From positions 1 through 56,582 of the forward strand of contig DATBDE010000146.1 in assembly GCA_036270095.1 (NCBI GenBank): a DNA stretch of 56,582 nt, in the 5' to 3' direction. Source of the stretch: DATBDE01 sp036270095 (lineage in GTDB: Bacteria > Actinomycetota > Thermoleophilia > Solirubrobacterales > Solirubrobacteraceae). The position numbers were made by a program, and so were the translations under genes. This document shows positions 24,708 to 33,050 of this stretch, piece after piece (the first letter of the stretch is position 1; every line of letters begins with the position of its first letter). The notes under the pieces were generated by a model. That model saw only the letters and a list, made by a program, of their open reading frames with translations. It ran no database searches and was not told where the DNA came from.

Positions 24708-25850
24708 CTAGCCCCAGACCTCCGCCGCCGTCTCGACGACGAGCCGCAGCTTCGCCACCTCCTCGTCATACGACAGTGTGTTGCCCTCCACCGTCGACGA
24801 GAACCCGCACTGCGGCGACAGGCACATCTGGTCGACGTCCACGAACTGCGACGCCTCCTCGATGCGCCGCATCAACGCATCGGACGACTCCAGCGCACCC
24901 CGCTTCGTCGTCACCAACCCGAGCACGACCATCTTGCCCGGCGGCACGAACCGCAGCGGCTCGAACCCACCCGACCGCGCGTCGTCGTACTCGAGGAAGA
25001 ACCCGTCCACGTCCAGCCCGCCGAACAGCGCCTCGGCCACGAAGTCGTAGCCGCCCTCGGCCACCCACGACGACCGGAAGTTCCCGCGGCACATGTGCGT
25101 GGTGACGGCCAAGCCGGCGGGCCGCTCGGCCAGCGCCTCGTTGATGTGGGCGATGTACCGCTCGTGCAGGTGCTCGGCATCCTCGCCCCGCCCCGCGACC
25201 ATCGCCCGCTGCTCGGGGTCGTTCAGGTACGCGAGGCTCGTGTCGTCGAACTGCAGGTACGTGCAGCCGAGCCCGGCCAGCCGCCCCACCTCGTCGCGAT
25301 ACGCGGCCACCAAGTCGGACCAGAACGCATCGGAGTCGCCGTAGACGGCGGGGTCGATCGCCGCGGCGCCCCCGCGGTAGTGGACCATGCTCGGCGACGG
25401 GATCGTCTGCTTGGCCACGTTCTTCGTGTGCGTGCGGACGAACGCGAAGTCGTCGCCGAAGATCGTCTCCCCCACCCCGAGCTTGCCGTCGACCTTCAGC
25501 GCCGCCGGCGTGAAGTCGATCCCGCCCTCGGCGTTGCGGAAGTGCACGACCATGTCGTCGCTGGCCCGGCTGATCCCGTCCAGCGCGTAGATGAAGTCCA
25601 TGTGCCACGAGGCACGCCGGAACTCGCCGTCGGTGGCCGATTGCAGCCCGACCTCCTCCTGCATGCGGATGGCCTCGAGGATCGCGTCGTCCTCGACCGC
25701 CCGCAGCTCGGCGTCGTCGATGCGCCTCTCGGCGTAGGCAGCGCGCGCGTCGAGCAACCGCCGGGGCCGCAGCAGGCTCCCGACGTGGTCGGCGCGAAAC
25801 GGTGGCTCAGAACGGATAGGAGCGGCACCTCCCCGGCGATGGTCAGCCAT
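24708..25850 (-). CDS. Cobalamin-independent methionine synthase II-family protein (MetE C-terminal-like)
   Basis: 380 residues, the length of the stand-alone catalytic half of MetE rather than the full 750-residue enzyme. RADHVGSLLRP at the start is diagnostic of the short family. The zinc ligands appear as THMCRGN (His and Cys), a downstream acidic strand FFLEYDD and SPQCGFSS (second Cys). FDGEF-like TDGEFRR is present. Such short proteins transfer methyl groups to thiols (homocysteine or related), with the donor often unknown; many sit in catabolic clusters. It is divergent from the pca operon with 228 bp between. ATG 25850 is accepted although its ribosome site is weak. Confidence 0.85.
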   Translation of the reverse strand: MADHRRGGAAPIRSEPPFRADHVGSLLRPRRLLDARAAYAERRIDDAELRAVEDDAILEAIRMQEEVGLQSATDGEFRRASWHMDFIYALDGISRASDDMVVHFRNAEGGIDFTPAALKVDGKLGVGETIFGDDFAFVRTHTKNVAKQTIPSPSMVHYRGGAAAIDPAVYGDSDAFWSDLVAAYRDEVGRLAGLGCTYLQFDDTSLAYLNDPEQRAMVAGRGEDAEHLHERYIAHINEALAERPAGLAVTTHMCRGNFRSSWVAEGGYDFVAEALFGGLDVDGFFLEYDDARSGGFEPLRFVPPGKMVVLGLVTTKRGALESSDALMRRIEEASQFVDVDQMCLSPQCGFSSTVEGNTLSYDEEVAKLRLVVETAAEVWG

Positions 25851-25966
25851 CGGGTCTCGGTGAACGCCTCAAGCTTGCCCAGACCGTTCAGCCCTGAACC
25901 GGTCCCCGAGTCGCCGACCCCGCCGCACGGCGCCACCGCCCTCGTCGCCCTCCGTCCTTTCGGATC

Positions 25967-25981
25967 GTGCGTATTCCGCAC
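25967..25981. promoter_or_regulatory. Inverted repeat in the metE-like/pcaF intergenic region, candidate IclR operator
   Basis: GTGCG-tattc-CGCAC is a perfect 5-bp dyad about 100 bp upstream of pcaF. The operon encodes its own IclR regulator, and IclR proteins of the PcaR/PobR type bind short palindromic or repeated sites upstream of the first gene. The assignment is inferred from position. Confidence 0.35.
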
Positions 25982-26065
25982 AGGCGTTCGCGGGAACGTA
26001 GAGGAGGCCTTCGCACCCCGTGGTCCGTACAAACGCCGGCCCGGGTTACGTCACGAGGCCGGGGG

Positions 26066-26081
26066 TAGTGTTCGCTGTGTG
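26066..26081 (+). promoter_or_regulatory. -10 element and leaderless start of the pca operon
   Basis: TAGTGT at 26066-26071 is followed by seven bases and GTG 26079. No Shine-Dalgarno is visible. The geometry equals other leaderless candidates in the window. Confidence 0.5.
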
Positions 26082-27257
26082 AACGCGACCGCGTACGTCC
26101 TCGACGCCGTGCGCACCCCGTTCGGCCGGTACGGCGGCGGCCTGTCGGGCGTGCGCCCCGACGACCTCGCCGCCCACGTCGTGCGCACGCTGCTGAACCG
26201 CTCGCCCACGCTCGACCCCGCCACCGTCGACGACGTCCTCATGGGCAACGCCAACGGCGCCGGCGAGGAGAACCGCAACGTCGCCCGCATGGCCGCCCTG
26301 CTCGCCGGCCTGCCCACGAGCGTGCCCGGCGCCACCGTCAACCGCCTGTGCGGCTCGAGCCTCGAGGCCGCCATCGAGGGCAGCCGCGCCATCGAGACCG
26401 GCGACGCCTCGCTCATCGTCGCCGCCGGGGTCGAGTCGATGAGCCGCGCGCCCTGGGTCCTGCCCAAGCCCGACCGCGCCTTTCCCCGCGTCAACGAGAC
26501 CCTGTCCTCGACCACGCTGGGCTGGCGCCTGGTCAACCCGCAGATGCCCGAGCAGTGGACGATCTCGCTGGGCGAGAGCGCCGAGAAGCTGGCCGAGCTC
26601 TACCACGTCTCCCGCGAGGACCAGGACGCGTTCGCCGTGCGCAGCCACCACAACGCCGCCGCGGCGTGGGACGCCGGCCGCTACGACTGGGTGGTGCCGG
26701 TGCCCGACACCGCGCTCGACCGCGACGAGGGGATCCGCCCCGACACCAGCGTCGAGAAGCTCGCGAAGCTCAAGCCCGCGTTCTCGGTCAGCGGCACCGT
26801 CACCGCCGGCAACGCCTCGCCGCTGAACGACGGCGCCGCCGCGGTGCTGCTCGGCGACGACCGCGCCGCCGAGGCCCTCGGGCGCGCGCCGCTGGCCCGC
26901 GTCGTCTCCCGCGGCGTGGCCGGCGTCGACCCCGACGCGTTCGGCATCGCTCCCGTCGCCGCCGTCAACCAGGCGCTCGAGCGAGCGCAGATCGGCTGGG
27001 ACGACGTCGCCGTGGTCGAGCTCAACGAGGCCTTCGCTTCGCAGTCGCTGGCCGACATCCGCCAGTGGAACGGGCTCGACCCCGAGAAGGTCAACCCCAA
27101 CGGCGGCGCCATCGCGCTCGGCCACCCGCTGGGCGCCTCGGGCGCACGCGTGCTCGGCACGCTGGCCCACGAGCTGCGCCGGCGCGGCGGGGGCTACGGC
27201 GTCGCCGCGCTGTGCATCGGCGTCGGCCAGGGGCTCGCCATGGTGATCGAGGCATGA
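26079..27257 (+). CDS. pcaF: Beta-ketoadipyl-CoA thiolase
   Basis: 392 residues. Thiolase catalytic residues are C91 (NRLCGSS), H349 (GGAIALGHPLGASGAR) and C379 (ALCIGVGQG). It cleaves 3-oxoadipyl-CoA with CoA into succinyl-CoA and acetyl-CoA, the last step of the beta-ketoadipate pathway; other acetyl-CoA acyltransferases look similar, but position at the head of a pca operon settles the assignment. GTG 26079 is the start: the far longer open frame upstream is antisense to the MetE-like gene. Its stop overlaps the pcaH start by 4 nt. The -10-like TAGTGT 7 nt before the GTG suggests a leaderless transcript. Confidence 0.93.
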   Translation: MNATAYVLDAVRTPFGRYGGGLSGVRPDDLAAHVVRTLLNRSPTLDPATVDDVLMGNANGAGEENRNVARMAALLAGLPTSVPGATVNRLCGSSLEAAIEGSRAIETGDASLIVAAGVESMSRAPWVLPKPDRAFPRVNETLSSTTLGWRLVNPQMPEQWTISLGESAEKLAELYHVSREDQDAFAVRSHHNAAAAWDAGRYDWVVPVPDTALDRDEGIRPDTSVEKLAKLKPAFSVSGTVTAGNASPLNDGAAAVLLGDDRAAEALGRAPLARVVSRGVAGVDPDAFGIAPVAAVNQALERAQIGWDDVAVVELNEAFASQSLADIRQWNGLDPEKVNPNGGAIALGHPLGASGARVLGTLAHELRRRGGGYGVAALCIGVGQGLAMVIEA

Positions 27258-27928
27258 CCAGCGTCGGCGCCGACCCCCATCCCCCACTGCTCTATCCCGA
27301 CTACCGCTCCACGCGCAAGCGCGCGCCCAGCCGGCCGCTGGCCGACCTGCGCCCCACGCTCACCGAGCTCACCGGGCCGGTGCTGGGCGACCGCCCGGTC
27401 GCGGAGTCCGACGCCGACCTCACGATCCAGCACGACGGCGAGCCCCAGGGCCAGCGCATCGTCGTCCACGGCCGCGTGCGCGAGAGCGGCGGCCGCGCCG
27501 TGCCCGACAGCCTGGTCGAGATCTGGCAGTGCAACGCCGCCGGCCGCTACCGCCACGTGGTCGACCAGCACCCCGCGCCGCTGGACCCGAACTTCACCGG
27601 CGTCGGACGCTGCATCACCGACGAAGAGGGACGCTTCCGCTTCATCACCATCCAGCCCGGCGCGTACCCGTGGGGCAACCACCCCAACGCTTGGCGCCCC
27701 GCCCACATCCACTTCTCGGTCTTCGGCCGCGCGTTCACCCAGCGTCTGGTGACGCAGATGTACTTCCCCGGCGACCCGCTGTTCGCGTACGACCCGATCT
27801 TCAACTCCGTGCCCGACCCGGCCGCGCGCGAGCTCCTGGTCTGCCGCTTCGACCTCGAGCAGACCCAGCCCGACTGGGCGCTGGCCTACGCGTTCGACAT
27901 CGTCCTGCGCGAGACGCCGTTCACATGA
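27254..27928 (+). CDS. pcaH: Protocatechuate 3,4-dioxygenase beta subunit
   Basis: 224 residues. The non-heme Fe(III) ligands of intradiol dioxygenases are present as Y99 (GRYRH), Y138 (GAYPWGNHPNAW), H151 and H153 (RPAHIHFSVFG). The protein begins with the usual beta-subunit N-terminus (PPLLYPDYRSTRKRAP). With PcaG it opens the protocatechuate ring to 3-carboxy-cis,cis-muconate using O2. Start ATG 27254 overlaps pcaF by 4 nt and its own stop overlaps pcaG by 4 nt, so subunit stoichiometry is probably set by translational coupling. No anomalies. Confidence 0.96.
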   Translation: MTSVGADPHPPLLYPDYRSTRKRAPSRPLADLRPTLTELTGPVLGDRPVAESDADLTIQHDGEPQGQRIVVHGRVRESGGRAVPDSLVEIWQCNAAGRYRHVVDQHPAPLDPNFTGVGRCITDEEGRFRFITIQPGAYPWGNHPNAWRPAHIHFSVFGRAFTQRLVTQMYFPGDPLFAYDPIFNSVPDPAARELLVCRFDLEQTQPDWALAYAFDIVLRETPFT

Positions 27929-28440
27929 GCCTGCCCGAGACCCCCTCCCAGACCGTCGGCCCGTTCTTCTCGATCGGCCTGTCCTGGGAGGACGGCGCCC
28001 GCGTCGTGCCCGAGGGCGCCGAAGGCGCGCTCTGGCTGCACGGGCGCATCCTCGACGGCGAGGGCGCGCCCATCCCCGACGCCGTCGTCGAGACCTGGCA
28101 GGCCGACCCCCACGGGCACCTCGACGCCCCCGGCTTCCGCGGCTTCGGTCGCGGCCCGACCGACGAGGACGGCCGCTGGCGCGTGCTCACGCTGAAGCCC
28201 GGGCCGGTCGGTGACCAGGCGCCCCACGTCGACCTCGCGATCTTCGCGCGCGGACTGCTGCGCCAGGTCCTGACCCGGCTCTACTTCCCCGACGAGACCG
28301 AGCGCAACGCCACCGACCCCGTCCTCTCGAGCCTCGACGCCGACGCCCGCGCGACCCTGGTCGCGCAGCCCAGCGACGACGGCTATGCCCTCGACATCCA
28401 CATGCAAGGACCGCATGCCACCGCCTTCTTCGCGTTCTGA
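27925..28440 (+). CDS. pcaG: Protocatechuate 3,4-dioxygenase alpha subunit
   Basis: 171 residues, shorter than the roughly 190-200 of many PcaG proteins. It begins ETPSQTVGPFFSIGL, the alpha-subunit hallmark, and contains VVETWQADPHGHLDAPG, FRGFGRGPTDEDGRW, the substrate-side strand DLAIFARGLLRQVLTRLYFPDE and a short C-terminus ending MQGPHATAFFAF. It lacks the iron ligands, as alpha subunits do, and shapes the active site of the alpha-beta protomer. It overlaps pcaH at its start, and pcaC begins 26 nt before its end. Confidence 0.95.
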   Translation: MSLPETPSQTVGPFFSIGLSWEDGARVVPEGAEGALWLHGRILDGEGAPIPDAVVETWQADPHGHLDAPGFRGFGRGPTDEDGRWRVLTLKPGPVGDQAPHVDLAIFARGLLRQVLTRLYFPDETERNATDPVLSSLDADARATLVAQPSDDGYALDIHMQGPHATAFFAF

Positions 28441-28795
28441 GGACGGCGAGCGCGTCCGCCGCGAGGTGCTCGGCGACGAGCACGTCGACCGTGCGCTCGG
28501 CAGCGCCACCCCCTTCACCCAGCCGTTCCAGGAGTACATCACCGGCGCCGCCTGGGGCGACGTCTGGGGCCGCCCGGGCCTGGACCGCCGCACGCGCAGC
28601 GCGGTCACGCTCGGCATCCTCACCGCGCTGCGCGCCGAGAACGAGCTGCCCATGCACGTGCGCGCGGCCCGGCGCAACGGCCTGACCAAGGAGGAGATCT
28701 CCGAGGTCCTGCTCCACGCCGCCGTGTACGCCGGCGTGCCCGCCGCCAACGCCGCGTTCGCGATCGCGCAGCGCACGCTCGACGAGGAGGGATGA
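28415..28795 (+). CDS. pcaC: 4-carboxymuconolactone decarboxylase
   Basis: 126 residues, the family length. Typical motifs are PFTQPFQEYITGAAWGDVWGRPGLD, RSAVTLGILTALRAENELPMHVRAARRNGLTKEEI and EVLLHAAVYAGVPAANAAFA. It decarboxylates 4-carboxymuconolactone to beta-ketoadipate enol-lactone. ATG 28415 has aagga 4 nt upstream inside pcaG; the gene overlaps pcaG by 26 nt in another frame. It is free-standing, not fused to the enol-lactone hydrolase PcaD as in PcaL of many actinobacteria, and no pcaD follows. Confidence 0.95.
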   Translation: MPPPSSRSEDGERVRREVLGDEHVDRALGSATPFTQPFQEYITGAAWGDVWGRPGLDRRTRSAVTLGILTALRAENELPMHVRAARRNGLTKEEISEVLLHAAVYAGVPAANAAFAIAQRTLDEEG

Positions 28796-29571
28796 CCTAC
28801 TTCGTTCAGTCGCTGCAGCGGGGCCTGGAGGTCATCCGGGCCTTCGACGCCGACGCGCGCGAGCTCACGCTCTCCGACGTCGCCCGCCGCACGGGCCTGA
28901 GCCGCGCCGCCGCGCGCCGCTTCCTGCTCACGCTGGTCGACCTCGGCTACGTGCGCACCGACGCCCGCTACTTCAGCCTCAGCCCGCGTGTGCTCGAGCT
29001 CGGCTACGCCTACCTGTCGAGCCTGAGCCTGCCCGAGGTGGCCGAGCCCCACCTCGAGGCGCTCGTGGCCGAGGTGCGCGAGTCCTCCTCGCTCTCCGTG
29101 CTCGACGGCCCGGACATCGTCTACGTCGCCCGCGTGCCGGTCTCGCGCATCATGACGGTCGCCATCAACGTCGGCACGCGCTTCCCCGCCCACGCCACGT
29201 CGATGGGCCGCGTGCTCCTGGCCGGGCTCGCCGAGCCCGAGCTCGACGCCTACCTGGAGCAGGCCGAGCTCCAGCGGCTCTCGCCGCGCACGGTCACCTC
29301 GACGTCGACGCTGCGCACCGAGCTGCGCCGGGTGCGCGACCAGGGCTGGTCGATCGTCGATCAGGAGCTCGAGGAGGGCCTGCGCGCGGTGGCAGCGCCG
29401 GTGCGCGACGCGAGCGCGAGGGTGGTGGCCGCGATCAACCTGTCGGCGCACGCCAGCCGCTCCTCGATCGAGTCGATGCGCCGCGACCTGCTGCCGCCGC
29501 TGCTGGCGACGGCGGCGCGGATCGAGGCCGACGTCCGCGTCGCCTCGTCCGGTGCGAAGCGCTCGGCATGA
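28792..29571 (+). CDS. pcaR: IclR family regulator of the pca/pob operon
   Basis: 259 residues. The N-terminal winged helix (FVQSLQRGLEVIRAFD, then LTLSDVARRTGLSRAAARRFLLTLVDLGYV) and the IclR effector domain (FPAHATSMGRVLLAGL, DQGWSIVDQELEEGLRAVAAPV) match the PcaR/PcaU/PobR branch, whose members respond to beta-ketoadipate, protocatechuate or 4-hydroxybenzoate. The family motif FPAHATSMGRVLLA is exact. It is embedded in the operon it probably controls, with 4-nt overlaps on both sides, so regulator levels follow operon expression. Which intermediate is the effector cannot be told; the symbol reflects family and context. Confidence 0.88.
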   Translation: MTYFVQSLQRGLEVIRAFDADARELTLSDVARRTGLSRAAARRFLLTLVDLGYVRTDARYFSLSPRVLELGYAYLSSLSLPEVAEPHLEALVAEVRESSSLSVLDGPDIVYVARVPVSRIMTVAINVGTRFPAHATSMGRVLLAGLAEPELDAYLEQAELQRLSPRTVTSTSTLRTELRRVRDQGWSIVDQELEEGLRAVAAPVRDASARVVAAINLSAHASRSSIESMRRDLLPPLLATAARIEADVRVASSGAKRSA

Positions 29572-30740
29572 GCCGCCCGGTCGCCCGCATGGCGGGGCTG
29601 ATCTTCCTGCTGGCCATCAACCTGCGCACGGTCTTCGCCAGCCTGCCGCCGCTGGTGACCGACATCCGCCACGACCTCGGCCTCTCCGGCGCGGTCGCGG
29701 GGCTGATCACCACCCTCCCCGTGGTCCTGCTCGGCGCGCTGGCGCCGGTGGCGCCGCGCCTGGCCCAGCGGCTCCCGATCGAGCGCATCCTCGTGGCCTG
29801 CGCCCTGCTGACCGCCGCGGGCGTGGGCGTGCGTGGCGTGGGCGGCGCGGCTGCCCTGTTCGCCGGCTCGCTGCTCGCCGGCGCCGCCATCGCGTTCACC
29901 CAGGTGCTGCTCCCGGTGCTCATCCGCGACCGCTACAAGCACACCGTCGGCCTCCTCATGGGCGTGATGTCGGCCGGCATCACGCTGAGCGCCGCCGTCT
30001 GCTCCGGGCTGGCGGTGCCGCTCGAGCACCTGCTCGGCGGCAGCTGGCAGGCGTCGCTGGCCGTGTGGGCGATCCCCGCCGTGGTCGCCGCGGCGGCGTG
30101 GCTGCCGCGCGCGATGCGCGACCGCACCGAGGTCGAGCGCGGCCCGGCCCTGTCGCTGTGGCGGATCCCGCTGGCCTGGTCGGTGGCCGTGTTCTTCGCC
30201 ATGCAGTCGATGGCGTTCTACGGCACGCTGGCCTGGCTGCCGTCGATCCTGCGCGACGACGGCTACCACGCGGGCGCCGCCGGGGGGCTCACCGCGCTGG
30301 CCCAGATCGTCCAGTTCGCCCCCGCCTTCCTCGTGCCCGTCGTGGCCGCGCGGCGCCCCAGCCAGGGCGCACTGCTGGCCGGCATCGTCGGGTTCGCCGT
30401 CGCGGGCCTGATCGGCCTGGTCTCCGCGCCCGGCGTCGCGGCGCTGTGGATGGTGTTCCTCGGTATCGGCCAGGGCGGCGCGCTGGGGATGGCACTGATC
30501 CTGCCCGTGCTGCGCGGCGGCGACATCCGCACGGTCGCCGCACTGACCGCGATGTCGATGTGCGCCGGCTACCTCATCGCCTCGGTGGGCCCGTTCCTGG
30601 TCGGCGCCGCTCACGACCTCTCCGGCAACTGGACCGTGCCCGTGGTGGTGCTCATCGCCATGACCGCGTTCGAGGCGGTCCCGGGCGTCAACGCCGTGCG
30701 CGATCGCAGCGTCGCGCACGCGGTGGCGGCGGCCGCGTGA
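29568..30740 (+). CDS. MFS transporter, CynX/NimT-like, of the aromatic acid operon
   Basis: 390 residues with twelve hydrophobic segments. The opening ARMAGLIFLLAINLRTVFASLPPLVTDI is diagnostic of the CynX/NimT (COG2807) group of the major facilitator superfamily, as are LPVLIRDRYKHTVGLLMGVMS and GQGGALGMALILPVLR. Usual aromatic-acid importers (PcaK) belong to another MFS branch, so this is either a non-orthologous importer of 4-hydroxybenzoate or protocatechuate, or an exporter limiting their accumulation. Location between pcaR and pobA with 4-nt and 1-nt overlaps supports an aromatic substrate. Confidence 0.85.
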   Translation: MSRPVARMAGLIFLLAINLRTVFASLPPLVTDIRHDLGLSGAVAGLITTLPVVLLGALAPVAPRLAQRLPIERILVACALLTAAGVGVRGVGGAAALFAGSLLAGAAIAFTQVLLPVLIRDRYKHTVGLLMGVMSAGITLSAAVCSGLAVPLEHLLGGSWQASLAVWAIPAVVAAAAWLPRAMRDRTEVERGPALSLWRIPLAWSVAVFFAMQSMAFYGTLAWLPSILRDDGYHAGAAGGLTALAQIVQFAPAFLVPVVAARRPSQGALLAGIVGFAVAGLIGLVSAPGVAALWMVFLGIGQGGALGMALILPVLRGGDIRTVAALTAMSMCAGYLIASVGPFLVGAAHDLSGNWTVPVVVLIAMTAFEAVPGVNAVRDRSVAHAVAAAA

Positions 30741-31915
30741 TGCGCACCCAGGTCGGCATCGTCGGCGGCGGCCCGGCCGGCCTGCTTCTCGGCCACCTGC
30801 TCGGCCGCGACGGCATCGAGTCGGTCGTGCTCGAGGCGCGCAGCCGCGCCTATGTCGAGCAACGCGTGCGCGCCGGCGTGCTCGAGCAGGGCACGGTCGA
30901 CCTGCTCAAGGCCACCGGGCTGGGCGAGCGGCTCGAGCGCGAGGGGCTCGTGCACGAGGGGCTCGAGCTGCGCTTCGACGGCGTCGGCCACCGCATCCCC
31001 CTGGCCGAGCTCACCGGCGGCGCGACGATCACCGTGTACGGGCAGCAGAAGGTCGTCTCCGATCTGACCGACGCCCGCCTGGCCGCCGGCGGCGCGCTGC
31101 TCTACGAGGCCGAGGACGTCACCGTCGCCGACATCGACACCGACGCACCCAGCATCCGCTTCCGCCACGACGGCGCCGAGCAGGAGCTGCGCTGCGACGT
31201 GGTCGCCGGCTGCGACGGCTTCCACGGCGTGAGCCGCGAGGCCATTCCCGACGGCGCCGTCCGCGTCTACGCGCGCGAGTACCCGTTCGCCTGGCTGGGG
31301 ATCCTGGCCGAGGTCCCGCCCTCGACCGAGGAGCTCATCTACTGCCACCACGAGCGCGGCTTCGCGCTGCACAGCCTGCGCTCGCCGCAGCTCAGCCGCC
31401 TCTACCTGCAGTGCGACCCCTCCGACGAGCTCGAGGCCTGGCCCGACGAGCGCGTGTGGGAGGAGCTGCACACGCGCTTTGCCACCCGCGACGGCTGGAC
31501 GCTGAACGAGGGCGCCGTGGTGGACAAGCTGATCACGCCGATGCGCAGCGTGGTCATCGCGCCAATGCAGCACGGCCGGCTGTTCCTCGCCGGCGACGCC
31601 GCCCACACCGTCCCCGCCACCGGCGCCAAGGGCCTGAACCTGGCCGTCAACGACGTGCGCCTGCTCGCCGCCGCCCTGATCGAGTGGTACGCGAGCGGCG
31701 ACGAGGCGGCCCTGCGCCGCTACTCCGAGGACTGCCTGCACCGGGTCTGGCGGGTCCAGCACTTCTCGTGGTGGATGACCTCGATGCTGCACCGGCCCGC
31801 CGGCGATGACCCGTTCGAGCAGCAGCTCCAGCGCGCCCAGCTGCGCTACGTGACCCGCTCGCGCGCCGCGGCCACGACGCTGGCCGAGAACTACACCGGC
31901 GTCGCCAGTGCCTGA
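30740..31915 (+). CDS. pobA: 4-hydroxybenzoate 3-monooxygenase
   Basis: 391 residues, the standard PobA length. The FAD site VGIVGGGPAGLLLGHLL, the conserved EQRVRAGVLEQGTVDLL, the DG motif CDGFHGVSR and the second FAD motif LAGDAAHTVPATGAKGLNLAVNDVRLL are all present. It hydroxylates 4-hydroxybenzoate to protocatechuate with NAD(P)H and O2, feeding PcaHG. ATG 30740 overlaps the MFS stop (TGATG). The upstream open frame is a shadow of the transporter. pcaB starts 8 nt before its end. Confidence 0.95.
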   Translation: MRTQVGIVGGGPAGLLLGHLLGRDGIESVVLEARSRAYVEQRVRAGVLEQGTVDLLKATGLGERLEREGLVHEGLELRFDGVGHRIPLAELTGGATITVYGQQKVVSDLTDARLAAGGALLYEAEDVTVADIDTDAPSIRFRHDGAEQELRCDVVAGCDGFHGVSREAIPDGAVRVYAREYPFAWLGILAEVPPSTEELIYCHHERGFALHSLRSPQLSRLYLQCDPSDELEAWPDERVWEELHTRFATRDGWTLNEGAVVDKLITPMRSVVIAPMQHGRLFLAGDAAHTVPATGAKGLNLAVNDVRLLAAALIEWYASGDEAALRRYSEDCLHRVWRVQHFSWWMTSMLHRPAGDDPFEQQLQRAQLRYVTRSRAAATTLAENYTGVASA

Positions 31916-33050
31916 CCCGGGCCTGTTCGACGGCGTGCTCGCACGCGGGCCGGTGCGGGCCGAGGTCGACGACCGCGCCTGGCTGCAGGCCATGCTCGAC
32001 GTCGAGGCGGCGCTGGCCCGCGCGCAGGGCTCGCCGCACGCGGCCGCCATCGCCGGGGCGTGCCAGTCCGAGCTCTACGACATCGCCCGCCTGGGCGCCG
32101 AGGCCGCGTTGAGCGCCAACCCGGCGGTCGCCCTCGTCGGCGCGCTGCGCGAGCGCGTCGGCGCCGAGGCCGCCGGCGACGTCCACCGCGGCGCCACGAG
32201 CCAGGACATCCTCGACTCGGCGGCCATGCTCATGGCCAACCGCGCCCTCGGCCCGCTGCTCGACGACCTGCGCTGCGCCGCCGACGCGGCCGCAACCCTG
32301 GCCGAGCGCCACCGCGCCACGCCGATGGCCGGGCGGACGCTGCTCCAGCAGGCTCTGCCCATCACCTTCGGCCTCAAGGCCGCGGGGTGGATGACCGCGC
32401 TCGACGCCGCCGCGGCGCGCCTGGACGCCGTGCGCCGCGAGCGCCTGGCCGTCCAGCTCGGCGGTGGCGCGGGCACGCTGGCCGCGTTCGGCGACGGCGG
32501 CCCGGAGCTGGTCGCCGCGCTCGCACGCGAGCTCGGCCTGGCCGAGCCCGTGCTCCCATGGCACACCGACCGCACCCGCATCGCCGAACTCGCGAGCGCG
32601 CTGGGCGAGGCGTGCGGCGCCGCCGGCAAGCCCGCCGCCGATCTCGTGCTGCTGGCTCAGAACGAGGTCGGCGAGGTGCGCGAGGCCGACCAGCCCGGCC
32701 GCGGCGGCTCATCGGCCATGCCGCACAAGCGCAACCCGGTCGCGGCGATCTCGGTGCTGGCCTGCGCCCGCGACGCCCCCGGCCTGGTGGCCACGCTGCT
32801 GGCCTCCATGGTCGGCGAGCACGAGCGCGCCGCCGGCGCGTGGCAGGGCGAGTGGCGCCCGCTCACCGAGCTGCTGCGCCTGACCGGCTCGGCCGCGGCG
32901 TGGCTGCGCGACGGCCTCGAGCACGTCGAAGTCGACGCCGAGCGCATGGCGCAGAACCTGAAGGACCTCGAGCGCAGCTACCCGCTCGCGGAGGCGGTCC
33001 CGCCCGCCGCGGCGCTCGTCGACCGCGCCCTCCGCGCCCGCCGCGCCTAG
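31908..33050 (+). CDS. pcaB: 3-carboxy-cis,cis-muconate cycloisomerase
   Basis: 380 residues of the fumarase/aspartase superfamily. Signature loop GRGGSSAMPHKRNPVAA is diagnostic; HRGATSQDILDSAAML and GRTLLQQALPITFGLKAAGW are the other conserved segments. It converts 3-carboxymuconate to 4-carboxymuconolactone, the substrate of PcaC. The start is GTG 31908, overlapping pobA by 8 nt. It is shorter than the roughly 450-residue enzymes because the C-terminal domain is reduced, as in several PcaB proteins. It is the last gene of the operon, and its stop overlaps that of the convergent SDR gene. Confidence 0.94.
   Translation: MPDPGLFDGVLARGPVRAEVDDRAWLQAMLDVEAALARAQGSPHAAAIAGACQSELYDIARLGAEAALSANPAVALVGALRERVGAEAAGDVHRGATSQDILDSAAMLMANRALGPLLDDLRCAADAAATLAERHRATPMAGRTLLQQALPITFGLKAAGWMTALDAAAARLDAVRRERLAVQLGGGAGTLAAFGDGGPELVAALARELGLAEPVLPWHTDRTRIAELASALGEACGAAGKPAADLVLLAQNEVGEVREADQPGRGGSSAMPHKRNPVAAISVLACARDAPGLVATLLASMVGEHERAAGAWQGEWRPLTELLRLTGSAAAWLRDGLEHVEVDAERMAQNLKDLERSYPLAEAVPPAAALVDRALRARRA

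Noticed and set aside
24309..26078. Upstream extension of pcaF covering 590 codons
   Set aside because: Antisense to the MBL and MetE-like genes, His/Arg-rich; GTG 26079 matches the thiolase N-terminus.
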